A stretch of DNA of 64,000 nucleotides, taken from positions 5,710,700-5,774,699 of the forward strand of contig OW388304.1 of assembly GCA_936450465.1 (NCBI GenBank), given 5' to 3'. Below the pieces are notes generated by a model. It worked only from the letters and a program-made list of their open reading frames with translations. It was not told the origin of the DNA and searched no databases. Below are positions 10,948-21,576 of this stretch, one piece after another; the first letter of the stretch is position 1; each line of letters begins with the position of its first letter. Both the position numbers and the translations under genes were made by a program. Source of the stretch: Gibbula magus. Taxonomy: Eukaryota; Mollusca; Gastropoda; Trochida; Trochidae.

Positions 10948-11410
10948 TCTGTCTTCTGTATGTAATATGGATTTGTGGTCGCCTGTATATAGGTCTATAG
11001 GGATGTTGGAGATGTCCTCACATTCCAAACACACAACAGAATATACACCTAACTTGAGAGATCAGTAGCTATTTACGAGGTGGTTACGTTTTGAAACATG
11101 TTGAAGATGCTTCTGAATTGAACTACCATCCTGCTATGCTGTCTGTCGACGTAATACATCAATTGAAGATATTGATTTATTTCCCAGTGTAGCTATTAAT
11201 GCCTCGAACTTCTCATTCCTTTGTAAGGATGGTTTTCCACAATGATCAAGAGACGTGCGTAGTTACAGTTTCATAAATAACGAATAAAAGAAACATTTTC
11301 ATATCTCTACAAGTATTAAAAATAACATGGTATAAAGGAGTTACGAGCCATTGATTTAATTAGTTCTGTGTTGATTTGCTGAGACATTTTGAAAAAAATA
11401 TTTGTAAATG
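10948..11410. other. Upstream region of the PAN exon
   Basis: It contains the TATA-like motif near 10985-10992 and otherwise AT-rich DNA with no recognisable gene. It ends at the 3' tail of the minus-strand LINE. Confidence 0.4.
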
Positions 11411-12750
11411 CAGAATGAATGAATGAATTATGTCTTTATTTCCTCCGCATAAGCGAAGATCACGTGAGCATATTTACATGGTCCATATACATAAATAATA
11501 CACACAATTTACAATCAGAAACTGTATATTAGAGATGATTTCAGTTTAGACAGATACACAGAAAAATCCAATATAATAGTATTTCTTGTTGATGTAGTCA
11601 TCCCAGGTATCATATTCGCTCCACTAAAGAAAACTATAACGTCATAATCATCATCAATCATTTCAATTCGAACATACAATTCAATATCTTGTGTATTAAT
11701 TAGTTTATTAAAAAACGTGTTTCGCTGGGTCAAATAGTGCTCACAGTGCAGAATGATATGACAGTCATGATCAAAACATTGAGTATTACAGTTTAAACAT
11801 TCTCCTGAAGTTTTACCTCGTGAATTTACCTGTATTAAAAGTTGTATATCAGATCTATATTCTGGATTTTCATACATTAAACTACACAGGCTATGCATAC
11901 GTAGTTGAGTGTGTACTTTAGCATATCTAGTCATATCCTGCCTGATAGATAAAGTTGACTTCCATTGATTTCCCTCTGAGGATGTGATAGCTTTAAGAAC
12001 AGTATTAAGCCATGCTGGTTTGGAAGGAAAGTAACCATAATGTACATAATCAGTAACGAATCTAAGTAAATCATATTTTCTCGCCGTTCTTAAGAGACAA
12101 ACACTGATACTTCCTAACTTATTAAGTGAGTCAATGTTCAATGAGAGAAATGCACAAAATAGCATCTTTGTTGATGAGTGACATTGATTATTGCACAGAC
12201 GACCAAGTAACAGTAGTCTACATTTATCAAGATAACCCATCATTGTCCAGAGACCTAAATTCGTTATTACAGAGCTAGTAGAGCGTCTTCTGCTAAAACC
12301 TTGGATACAACGTGCAAAATGTCTTTGAGTTGATTCAATCAAATCAATATCTTTACTATGGATTTCAGACAAAAGTTCACACCCATAAAAGCTAGTTGGA
12401 AGTATCATGCGCTTCCATATGTTGACTGATGTTCGTGGATGTAGATTGTCGCTGTTCAAGCTAAGCGATCTCAAAGAATTCTGTCTCTACATGACGTATC
12501 TGAGGAGATAAGAATACCACCATATTTTACAGAGTCAGTAATGGTAATGATATATTCTCAAAGGCAAAGTTATATGTCTTGACAGGGTTGTTTCCCTTTA
12601 TGAACTATGATTACTGTGCTCTTGGTAGCATTATATGTTAGACGCCATCGTGAAGCATACTTCAAAAACAATATTGAGAGAATCTTGAACTCCGCAAGAC
12701 ATGTTACTAATAAGGGTAGTGACATCAGTTAATACATCAAGACCATACAT
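11411..12750 (-). mobile_element. LINE relic c (RT catalytic region to 3' end)
   Basis: The minus strand encodes the second half of a non-LTR ORF2. A 319-codon frame (11515-12474) contains LHPRTSVNIWKRMILPTSFY and YGCELLSEIHS, GYLDKCRLLLLGRLCNN and a CCHC-like knuckle CLNCNTQCFDHDCHIILHC. Further upstream (12480-12750), in shifted frames, are SRWRLTYNATKSTVIIVHKG and VLTDVTTLISN, the latter standing where the YADD catalytic motif should be. Stops and frameshifts make it dead. The 3' end has GGAGGAAATAAAGAC and a TTCA tetranucleotide tail (11413-11429), shared with relics d and e. It abuts relic d head-to-head near 12.75 kb. Confidence 0.85.
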
Positions 12751-12779
12751 TTTTTTCAGGGGAAATTTGTTCTTTTTTC

Positions 12780-15440
12780 AGGGGTCTTTTGATGAAGTTG
12801 AGTCTGTATCCATAAGTATTCCAGTAAAGGAAAGCTTTAAGATTGTGTCTAATGGCATTCCTAAGTGGAACCTAGCTAATGAAAATGATATCAACTCTTA
12901 TCAAAGATTACTAGAGAATTTCTTGTCTTCTCAGAATGTTTCTCAGTTAGAATGCAGCCAGCAAAATAGTATAGACCACTACAACGATATGATAAGTTCT
13001 GCTTTATCGTATGCATCCACTAATGCTATACCTCGCATAAATTATAGACCATATTTAAAACCTTTTTGGAAACCTAATAACCTAAATGATGCTGACTATG
13101 AAATGCGAGTAGCTAGGCGTGAATGGATTAGAAGCGGGAAACGCCGTGAACATGACTCTGTAGAACGTTTGGCCTTAAAATATGAAAAAAGGAATTTTTG
13201 ACGTTTGCTCCGGAAATCAAAACGATCTTATGAACATGAAATGTTAAAGGAAATTTAAATATCTGCTGAATTTGACGTAAATACGTTTTACAAGTCTGTT
13301 CGAAAGCAACGATGTTCGATGATGGTCTAGAGAGAAACTTTCTATTTCATGAGGTGAAGGATGTTGTTAAGTCTCTCAGCAAAAACAAATCCCCTGGTCC
13401 TGACAAAATTACCAACGAGCTTATCATATATGCAGGCGATGTATGCATTAATCATATATGCAAGCTCTTCAATCACATGATTGAATCTCAGTATGTTCCA
13501 TATGGCCACAGACTTGGAATGGTAATATCAATTTACAAGGGTAAGAATGATAAAACTGACCAACGAAAATATAGGGGTATCACCTTAACATCTTGCCTCG
13601 GCAAATTATTTGTAAAACTGTTGCTGATACGGATTGAAAATAAGTTACTTGAAACAAATCCGGAATTCCCTGATAATCTACAATTTGGATCTCGAAAAGA
13701 ACACGGTCAATAATGTCTGTGTTTACTCTCATGGAAAGTATTCAGTATTATAATCATAGAGATTCCCCTGTTTTTGCAGCCTTTCTAGACACTCAAAAGC
13801 TTTCAATAGAATATGGTCTATTCTGCAAACTTTATGAACTTGCTATCAGAGGTAATGTCTGGAAACTATAACATTATTGTTATACAAATAGCCAATCTTT
13901 TGTCGCATACCAGGGGGAGAGGTCAGAAACCTACCTAGTCAAACAAGGTGTAGGACAAGGAAGAGTTATATACTCTTGTTTTTTTTCTCATTTTTATTAA
14001 TGGCCTAATAACATCTTTAAGACACGCTAACTGTGGTATAAATGTATTTGATATGGACGTTCCGTCTGTCTTGCTTGAAGAGGATACTACACTAGTCAAT
14101 ATATCACCTAATAGCCTACAAGCATCACTTAATATTACCCTTCATACGCCTGTAAATGGCGTTTAACATATAACCCATCAAAAAGTACCCTTATCGTTTT
14201 TAGCAAAAGAAAAGGCTATGATACTATTTTTCACTGTAAACTTGGTGACATTCCAATTCTCTTATCAGAATCAACAGTATATGGAGGTGTGCTTTTTACA
14301 TGTAACATGTCCACAAAAACTAGAAGTGAATCGTATTGTCAAAAAGCAAGACAGAATATAAACTCTCTAAGAGCTATTTGATTGAATGATTCTAGCCTTC
14401 ATCCATTTACTTGTGTAAATATATGGCTCAGAATGATTCTTAAAACTTGCCTCTATGGCTGTGAAGTAATAGCAAATATCAAGCAGAATTTTGTTTATCA
14501 AAAAAAAGGTATTTTGCTCGACTTCTACAGGGTCTTGATAAAAGATCATCTTCAATATCTATCATTTCAAACCTGGAGTTATGGTCGCTTATAGGTTATA
14601 TCGATAAATGTAAGCTTCTATTTCTTGGTCGACTATGTAACACTGGGTGTAACAACTTTGCAAAGCATATATTTTGTGCTGCTATGGTTAAATCCAATAA
14701 TATATGTGGTGATCTTTTATAAATATCTAAAAAGTATAATCTAAATGCACATATTAACAAATATATTGAGCAAGGCACATTTCCTCCGAAAGATGTATGG
14801 AGAAGAATTGTAAATACTACTCTACATAATTATGAAGAACAATTGTGGCGTTCGCAAACTTCCTATCGTTCAAATATGTCATTTTATGCATCAATTCATA
14901 CGAGACTCTCTTATCATATTCTATGGCAACTATAAATACCCAAATTATAAATCTCCCTTGCAACTTTGTGTCAAAATATCATCAAGAGGTAAAATATCAA
15001 GAAAGTGTACTCTTTGTAATAAACAAACGTTTGACTATGATTTGCACGTACTTCTCCACTGTGAACCTTATTACATCAACGAAATACTTACTTTGCATAT
15101 CTAATTGACAAACTTGATGTTGAAACCTATGTAATGTTCGAAATGCAAGATAAACAAGATATGTTATCATTTCTGTTTGGAGCAGAAACCAACTTTTATC
15201 ACACAATCGATTCAATATTATAGGAAAATATTTTGTTACGCTTTTCATTGTACGTATATGAACTTAAACCTCACTTTGTTAACTGCTACAACGAATAATA
15301 CACTTGATGTCCATTATTGCTGTATATAAATCTGTAAATATGCCAAAAAAAAGTTTATAACCATGCCTATTTTGTAATATAATACAATGTATATTCATAT
15401 GTAATCTTCGGTAATTACTGGAGGAAATAAAGACTTTTCA
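12780..15440 (+). mobile_element. LINE relic d (pre-RT to 3' end)
   Basis: About 2.7 kb of degenerate plus-strand non-LTR element. Frame 12701-13201 reads ANENDINSYQRLLENFL and RINYRPYLKPFWKP, then RRLLRKSKRSYEHEM in a new frame. Frame 13312-13713 holds RT motifs KNKSPGPDKITNELI and RKYRGITLTSCLGKLF. The catalytic region near 14.05 kb is corrupted (LLEEDTTLV replaces YADD). Later pieces repeat landmarks of relic c: CVNIWLRMILKTCLYGCE, DKCKLLFLGRLCN and the knuckle CTLCNKQTFDYDLHVLLHC (to about 15075). The element ends in ATCTTCG...GGAGGAAATAAAGAC near 15435. Many frameshifts and stops show it is old; it is the same family as relics c and e. Confidence 0.85.
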
Positions 15441-15721
15441 TCCCTCTGCAAAACCGCATTATTTGGACGTCAAAGTGAAATTACAAGAACCTTTGCGTAG
15501 ATCAAAGAGAACGAGTGTACGGATATACAACTTCTTTATAGCAGGAGAGCCCAATGTATATGTATAGAACTCGTTCCATTTCATCTAAAACTTCTAAATG
15601 TCATTGAACAAATTTTTTCTTAAATAATTTATTTATGTACTGAAATAGAAAATGTATTATTAACTCCACATCGATACTTTTCTGTTATTGCATTGTCGTA
15701 TACAATCTTTTCAATTGACAG

Positions 15722-15843
15722 GTAAAAATAGAGTATTTGTACCGTGCGCTCTAAGTGCACAACATAAGGAATGCATAAAGAAAGATCTAGACAATCAGTT
15801 TACAAATGAAACGCGAGCTTGTTTTTATGTTGATCTTACAGAG
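15722..15843 (+). CDS. Candidate isolated exon, 40 codons with two cysteines
   Basis: The segment lies between a pyrimidine-rich acceptor (tcttttcaattgacag) and a GAG|gtaactt donor. With a phase-2 start it reads open for 40 codons, including NRVFVPCALSAQHKECIKK and FTNETRACFYVDLTE, and ends exactly on a codon boundary. The composition (two early Cys, a later Cys, Asn/Thr-rich) would suit an extracellular domain. I recognise no family, and an open run of this length between chance splice sites is possible. No neighbouring exon was found. Confidence 0.25.
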
Positions 15844-17039
15844 GTAACTTCATTCGTACTCTAATGTATATCACACTTGGTTTGAGGAGGAGTAAATATT
15901 TCTATTTTCAATACTTGTTTAGTATGATTAGTTAATATTCATGATATCGGGGAAAAACTGGAGGGAATAAATAGAGTACCGACGGATATGTTTTCATCAA
16001 CATCATTCCATAAAATACTTCTCTTCACTTCAAATACCTAACTAATAACAATCGAATTAAAATAATGTAATATTTTACGTTCCATCATGACGGACTTAGG
16101 GCACGTATAAATTACATCTAGTTTCAATTAGATTGCACTAACATGTTTCAAAAGATAATGTCCTCATTGTATAAATTTTGACTATGTACATTTAGACGGA
16201 TTTAGGATCGATACATCCTTATTAATACACATATGTATCTTTTTTAGGTAAGGAAAGGTATTTTACAGCTTTACTTTACAGCACAAATTATGTCATAAAT
16301 TGAGGTTCCTGTCAAACCAATTTAGATTTAAAGGAAAGAATTGCAATAGTATATCGTCTGAGAATATCAATTAGATATTCTCAAAGGTGACGTACGAATG
16401 AGGAAAAGAGATAAGGAACCATGGATTGAGTATTTGACGCCTCAGTTCCGTCATATTAGAATTCTTGCGCGATCTGATAACCAATGACTGGACTGGGTCA
16501 CTCTTAGCTGACAGGACAATTTAAGCGATTTAATAATATTTTTTCAAGCGATTTTTTTTTTATTTTGGACGGCTTTATAAATGGCTCAGATAAGCAATAC
16601 GCTAATATTTACAGCTTTGAAACATCATTATTTGTTGTTACACGATCGATGTTTATGTTTTCTGGCTCATTTCGAAAAAAAAGGTGTATTGGTTTTGACA
16701 TGGTATATACTATTAAATGTTAAAACGATGACAACGTTCTGATATATAATTTCAAACATACATGGGATGTTGATCTCGTTACATCCCTTTACTTTGTTTT
16801 ATAGTATAAGGATTGGATGTTTGGATCGTCGACGTATTATGCTTTCTAATTTTTCGATAATGATAATAAAAGAAAGCCCCTGTGGCCTCAGTAGGTTTTA
16901 AATATGAATACATTTGCAAACCAATGACGAGGCATTCCATTACCGTTCAACAATCGCTACTCTCGACGAAATGTTGGTCGCTAGTGAATATAAAATAAAA
17001 TATTATATATATAAATATATATATTCAAAATATAAAGAA
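15844..17039. other. Unassigned AT-rich DNA
   Basis: No gene or named repeat seen. An AT dinucleotide-rich patch occupies about 16990-17035. Confidence 0.5.
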
Positions 17040-17640
17040 GATGAAAACAGGTCTTTAGGCCTTGGCCCCCTTTACCCTTATTTGGGGTCACATGGTCACG
17101 AAATATACAATTTAGATTCACCATTGGCTAAAGTGAAATTATTTAACTTTCCAGCGTTCTAGGGCTTTTAAAAACTGGTGGACAAGATGTTTATAAGTTG
17201 TGATCACCGAGACCCATGTTAATGAACACAAAGTTACCAAATATACAATTCAGAATCCCCATTGTCCAAGGAGTCTGTACACAACATTTCAGCTGCCTGG
17301 AGCATTTCGTGCTGGAGGAGAAGATGAAAATAGGTGTTTATGTTGTGACTACTGTGACCCATATTCGGGGTCACACGGTCACTAAATCTACAATTTGAAT
17401 CCATTTTGGCGAAGGAGTCCGTACAAAACATTTCAGCTCTCTAAGACTTTTCAAGAAAATAGGAAATTAAATATTTAGGTTTTGACCCCTGTCTCTGATA
17501 TTTTGGAAAATATGGTATCCAAATCTAATAATTAAAATCCCATTTGGCTAATGAGTCTGTACACAACAGTTCAGCTTTCTAGATATTTTCATATTGGACA
17601 AGGATCCATATTTTGGTATTTGGTATTCTGTTAATAAAAT
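17040..17640. repeat. Degenerate tandem repeat with 'ggggtcac' blocks
   Basis: Three to four diverged units with a period of roughly 130-170 bp share landmarks in the same order: TTTGGGGTCAC or TTCGGGGTCAC, a ggtcac(g/t)aaat block, an 'aatttgaatccc' block, GAGTCTGTACACAAC and TTTCAGCTTTCTAG. Similar units are dispersed in molluscan genomes, to my knowledge. Short open frames inside follow the repeat and are not genes. Confidence 0.6.
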
Positions 17641-17824
17641 TCCACATCTCGAGAGTCACTGATTCTAGAGAAGAAGTCGAAAAAATGAAAAGTGTATGGT
17701 CGGACGGAAAATGTACATACAGAACGATTTTGAGGCTTTAGTGACATCTCTCAGCGGTCGTAAGGTTCTGATAACCTGGCTGTGAAGAGGTCTGGCCATG
17801 GTCCTTTGCTTTCTGGTTGCCAAA

Positions 17825-17887
17825 GTGCAACTCGACAGGTAGCGTCACATTCGAGTGTGCAACTCGACAGGTAGCGTCACATTCGAG
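17825..17887. repeat. Exact 31-bp duplication (period 32)
   Basis: The block that starts GTGCAACTCGACAGGTAGCG and ends CACATTCGAG is present twice without a mismatch, with one extra T between the copies. Confidence 0.9.
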
Positions 17888-19960
17888 GTCAATTCCTTAA
17901 GTAAAGCAGCATTTACTGACAGTCTTCCAATGTTTCATGACCCTCGGACGTTTACAATTCATCATTCTTGAAACATAGTGGCTCCCAAACTCAGCAAACC
18001 AATATCTCTTTCTCTCTGCTCAGTTGCTTGTCTCGTTGTGTTTCTCCTAATGGAAAACATCATTTGTCTACACAGTCTTTACCTGAAATTAACACGGGTA
18101 TTAAAGAAGGGATTTCTTAAAATTTCAAATTCGATTGTTTTACAAAAAGTACATGACTTTCGTGGGCTCCCATAAATAGTGTTTGCTGGTGAACGGTGTA
18201 TTTTTTTCCATCTTAACACAATTCAATTAAAGATTAAAGATTCAGATGTCATGGTCATGTCACCCATGTCATGCAACGATAATGAAGAGTACATGTTTTC
18301 AGACATAAAAGACCTCCACATCCGTAAACCTTTGCTCTTTTCGAATTCTTCTCAGGAACCACTGGCCTGGTGGAGCTGAATATTCGTATTTAAAGTATAT
18401 CTGGTGACCCTCTGACAACTGCTTCTGGACATTTATATCAACCTTTTATCATGTTTTATCAGAAATCTGATGAGCTACAGAGCCAATGGCTGTATTTTGT
18501 GTATGACGGTGGAAGTATTTGTCAGAAAAAGATGAATATCAACTATAAGTTCTACTATAGTAACGTGTATGACATAGTTCATATATACACTCAATAATTT
18601 TAATTGTTTATCTTCTTTCTTTCTTTTTAAATTGTCAGTTGGGCAAAGTAATGGCATCTTCCATATCTCTGTATTCAAACAGAATACTGCTGTTTTAAAC
18701 TGGTTAAAAGCCTTAGTATTTTAAACCAATATTCACTTCTTATGTAGTCTATTTTATAATTTACATTAATGTATCTTAACGTCATGATGTATTCTTATTT
18801 ATTACATTCTCGTTGAAGATACTTCTGTTGTGAAACATTGAAATGTTATTCAACACTGTTGTGAAACATTGCACGTGAAAGCGATCGTAGTCGGAACTAC
18901 TTTCCAGTAGTCACATGGCTTTTGGGATCGCACTGGATTTCTACGGACACGTTTTATCACATAAAGTATTATGATTATATTTAACGAACGCTTCTATCAC
19001 AATCAGTATCACTTGGTTGATTCAGAGTTAGTTCCCTTGACATGTAATCTCGTGAGGGCTCTCGCGATTTGACCGCCATTTGCATGGCTTCGTCATGCAA
19101 CTCGACGTTGCCTTAGTTTGTAGATTCTAAATACACAAGGAATTAAATTCTCATGGTGAACCCACGAATCCTGTGACAGTCGTCAGTTGAGTATTATTGC
19201 GACTACATTGTAATCCTTATAAGTACATTTTGATATTGACTTCTCTTTTTGAGGAATGGGTTTGATTGTTTAGAATGAAAAAATGTAGCTTCGTGTCAAC
19301 ACGTAAGTTTTCCAGGTTGTTGAGACATTGTTCATGTCTGTCTGTTGTTACATAAAATACCATATCAGGATTTATGAATAAAAATGTCTCAAGGTAACTG
19401 TCAATGTTGATATAAAGTTTTAACTTTTGCTAAAAATGTTGGAACTTTCGGCGGTTCCGATAACAATTTGTGCCGTCAATGTTAACTTCATCGGCAGCAA
19501 GGACAATGCTCCTCAAAAGTTTACTCGATAAAACTAGCTTCAGAACTGTAACCTCTCTCCCAAGTATCATTGTCGTCAGGGTGTTACAGAGCTTATTTTA
19601 GCAAAGCAACGGTAGCTACTTACAGATAACTTAATCGCGCTTGAAAACAGTCGTATTCCGATGACGTCACAATCACCTGACATCATTCATAAGATCTAGT
19701 GACATTAATACAATGTTTTTGTGTACTCGCCAATTTGCGCTTCTTATAGTTTCAACAAAAATACCATGAAATGAGTCTTTTGAAATTGTATTATTCAAAA
19801 TAGAAACTGTTATAAACGGATATTTTCTTGGTTTATTGTTGGTGTTTAGTGAGATGGCGTTATGCGTCCATGGTAAGAGATGTATCCCTACGCACATCTA
19901 CATGAATGAAGAGAGAACTTTAATTACATATTTCATTAATTTAGAGCGTGCAATAAATAT
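17888..19960. other. Unassigned DNA
   Basis: Only short open frames with no coding character and no clear repeat boundary. Confidence 0.45.
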
Positions 19961-20092
19961 TAAACTCCGTCCCGTTTAATAACATTTTTATGAAACTCGT
20001 GGATGGTATTGGTATCTAACTCGCTTTCGCTCGTTAGATACCAAAACCATCCACTCGTTTCATAAATATGTTATTAAACGGGACGTCGTTTA
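19961..20092. mobile_element. Palindromic fold-back element 2
   Basis: A left arm TAAACTCCGTCCCGTTTAAT...GGTATCTAAC and a right arm GTTAGATACC...ATTAAACGGGACGTCGTTTA pair over about 58 bp each around a TCGCTTTCGCTC centre. Few mismatches are seen. It carries no coding frame. Confidence 0.7.
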
Positions 20093-20444
20093 GTATTCTC
20101 TATGTATGTATTTCTGAATGAGTCAATGTTGCATTTTGATTTATTCACGTTTTCTACCATGTCATGTTCATTGTGTTGCTCTGTTTGTTACATGTACAGC
20201 AAATTGGTGACGGTATGGTTATGTTTACCCATTTGTTGATTCAGTATCAGGACTTCTTATTGGACGATCCTGCAAGGCACAAATTGGACGGTGTCACACG
20301 ATTAATACTATCATTGCTTACCACGAGAAATTAAACACAACATGCAAATCTAGTATTGGTATTCGTTGTCAATGAGAACACACGTTTAAAAGGAACTTGA
20401 AAACATAAAACACAAAGGAAGAAATCGATATGAATGTGAATGAG

Positions 20445-20450
20445 TTTATT
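20445..20450 (-). terminator. Polyadenylation signal of the eight-cysteine peptide gene
   Basis: Minus-strand AATAAA (tttatt on plus) about 170 bp downstream of the stop codon at 20623. Confidence 0.55.
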
Positions 20451-20622
20451 CCATCCACCCATCCATGCCCCGCAGCCTTATAAATAGTCCACAAAAGTTC
20501 TCAATCACCATACTGCAACTCTGTCATGAAGTCTCCCGAAAAATGACTGACTCTTCGAGTCCAGCAAACGCATTCATATTCACTGTCAGTAGAAATAGCC
20601 TGGATGCATCATGGTCGATTTT

Positions 20623-20868
20623 CTACCGCCTTCTGTTATTAGCAAGTGAACACAGCTCGAAGAATGTATCGTGACACATGCAGCAATGCTCGTAGATTGC
20701 CCCGTACATGTACCCACAGGATCCACACACCCCGATCCTTTTTAAGATCCAGCTGTCCGAGAAATCGTCCAGATGGCAGGCTTCACACGGGTAGGTGGGA
20801 CTGGAGAGGGCAACTCCTGCTAGCACCAACAAACCTAAAACTAGTGTCGTCTTCATCTTCCTCGGGGT
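20623..20868 (-). CDS. Small secreted eight-cysteine peptide precursor (coding exon)
   Basis: The minus strand encodes 77 residues from ATG at 20856 to the stop at 20623. Residues 1-19 are a textbook signal peptide (MKTTLVLGLLVLAGVALSS). The mature part of about 58 residues has Cys24, 27, 44, 47, 58, 59, 61 and 69: C-x2-C-x16-C-x2-C-x10-CC-x-C-x7-C, with CGSCGYMYGAIYEHCCMC at its heart and a basic LANNRRR end. Eight cysteines allow four disulfides. Twelve bases before the ATG lies a strong acceptor (ctctcattttcag), so the 5' UTR is spliced and the longer in-frame start further upstream is intronic. AATAAA lies at 20445-20450, about 170 bp past the stop. I cannot place it in a family; neuropeptide, growth-factor-like, antimicrobial or toxin-like roles are all open. 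It is not an insulin: the CC-x-C spacing differs. Confidence 0.75.
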   Translation of the reverse strand, partial: TPRKMKTTLVLGLLVLAGVALSSPTYPCEACHLDDFSDSWILKRIGVCGSCGYMYGAIYEHCCMCHDTFFELCSLANNRRR

Positions 20869-21073
20869 CTGAAAATGAGAGGTTTTATTGCAATTAATCA
20901 TTTGAGATTTTGTTGATATCTCATTTTGAAGGAATTTTTCATTTCGATTTTCATTTGGAACAAGTAATTATATATTTGACGATTGTGGAGTCGGATACGC
21001 AAACTCAGCACATTTGATAGTTTGGCACGTATCACAGCCACATTGAATAATATGAACAAGACATAATGTCTCT

Positions 21074-21576
21074 TTAAAGGCGATGTAGCACGTCATTTCG
21101 CATATGATTTTCTCTTAAATTTGCTGTTTACCGTTAGAGAGTTAAACATCTCATTACACCACACGGTAAGCCGTATCTATAGAATGCGGTTATCCGTATT
21201 GGAAGAATATGGTACGATGTATAAAGCGACAATTTTTTGGAACTCTACAGTGTGAGAGATTGACTTGCCGGTCTCATGCGGATTTGAGAGCTCAAACAGC
21301 AAGATGGTTGACCATTCCATCATGGTGCCACATCAACAACCCTTTTCTGAGTGCTTAGGTATCGCTGAATCAATCAGATCACTTTAACTACCTTAGAGCG
21401 GCCATTTTAATATGAACACCTACATGTACAAATGGCCGCTCGAAGGGAAATATGGACTTGCATGGCTTTTTTTAATTTATTGATTCAGGCGTATAATCGA
21501 GCCATTGGTAATGCTTGTTTACCTCTTCGCGAAAACACTGTATTTCAGTAAGAACGGTGTGCTACAGCGCCTTCAA
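21074..21576 (+). mobile_element. MITE family B, copy 1
   Basis: About 500 bp with inverted ends: TTAAAGGCGATGTAGCACG on the left and GTGTGCTACAGCGCCTTCAA on the right, the latter a mutated inverse of the former. The interior matches copy 2 (29.1-29.5 kb) in inverse orientation at CAAGATGGTTGACCATTCC, at a GCGGCCATTTTAATATGAAC block and at a CCGTATTGGAAGAA block. There is no coding frame. TTAA at the ends suggests a TTAA target site, as in Kolobok or piggyBac elements (inference). Confidence 0.65.

Noticed and set aside
20646..20897. Plus-strand 83-codon frame (Arg/Ser-rich)
   Set aside because: Antisense shadow of the eight-cysteine peptide exon.
20623..20901. Longer 92-residue start of the eight-cysteine peptide
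   Set aside because: The extra N-terminal codons lie in the intron before the ctctcattttcag acceptor and would bury the signal peptide.
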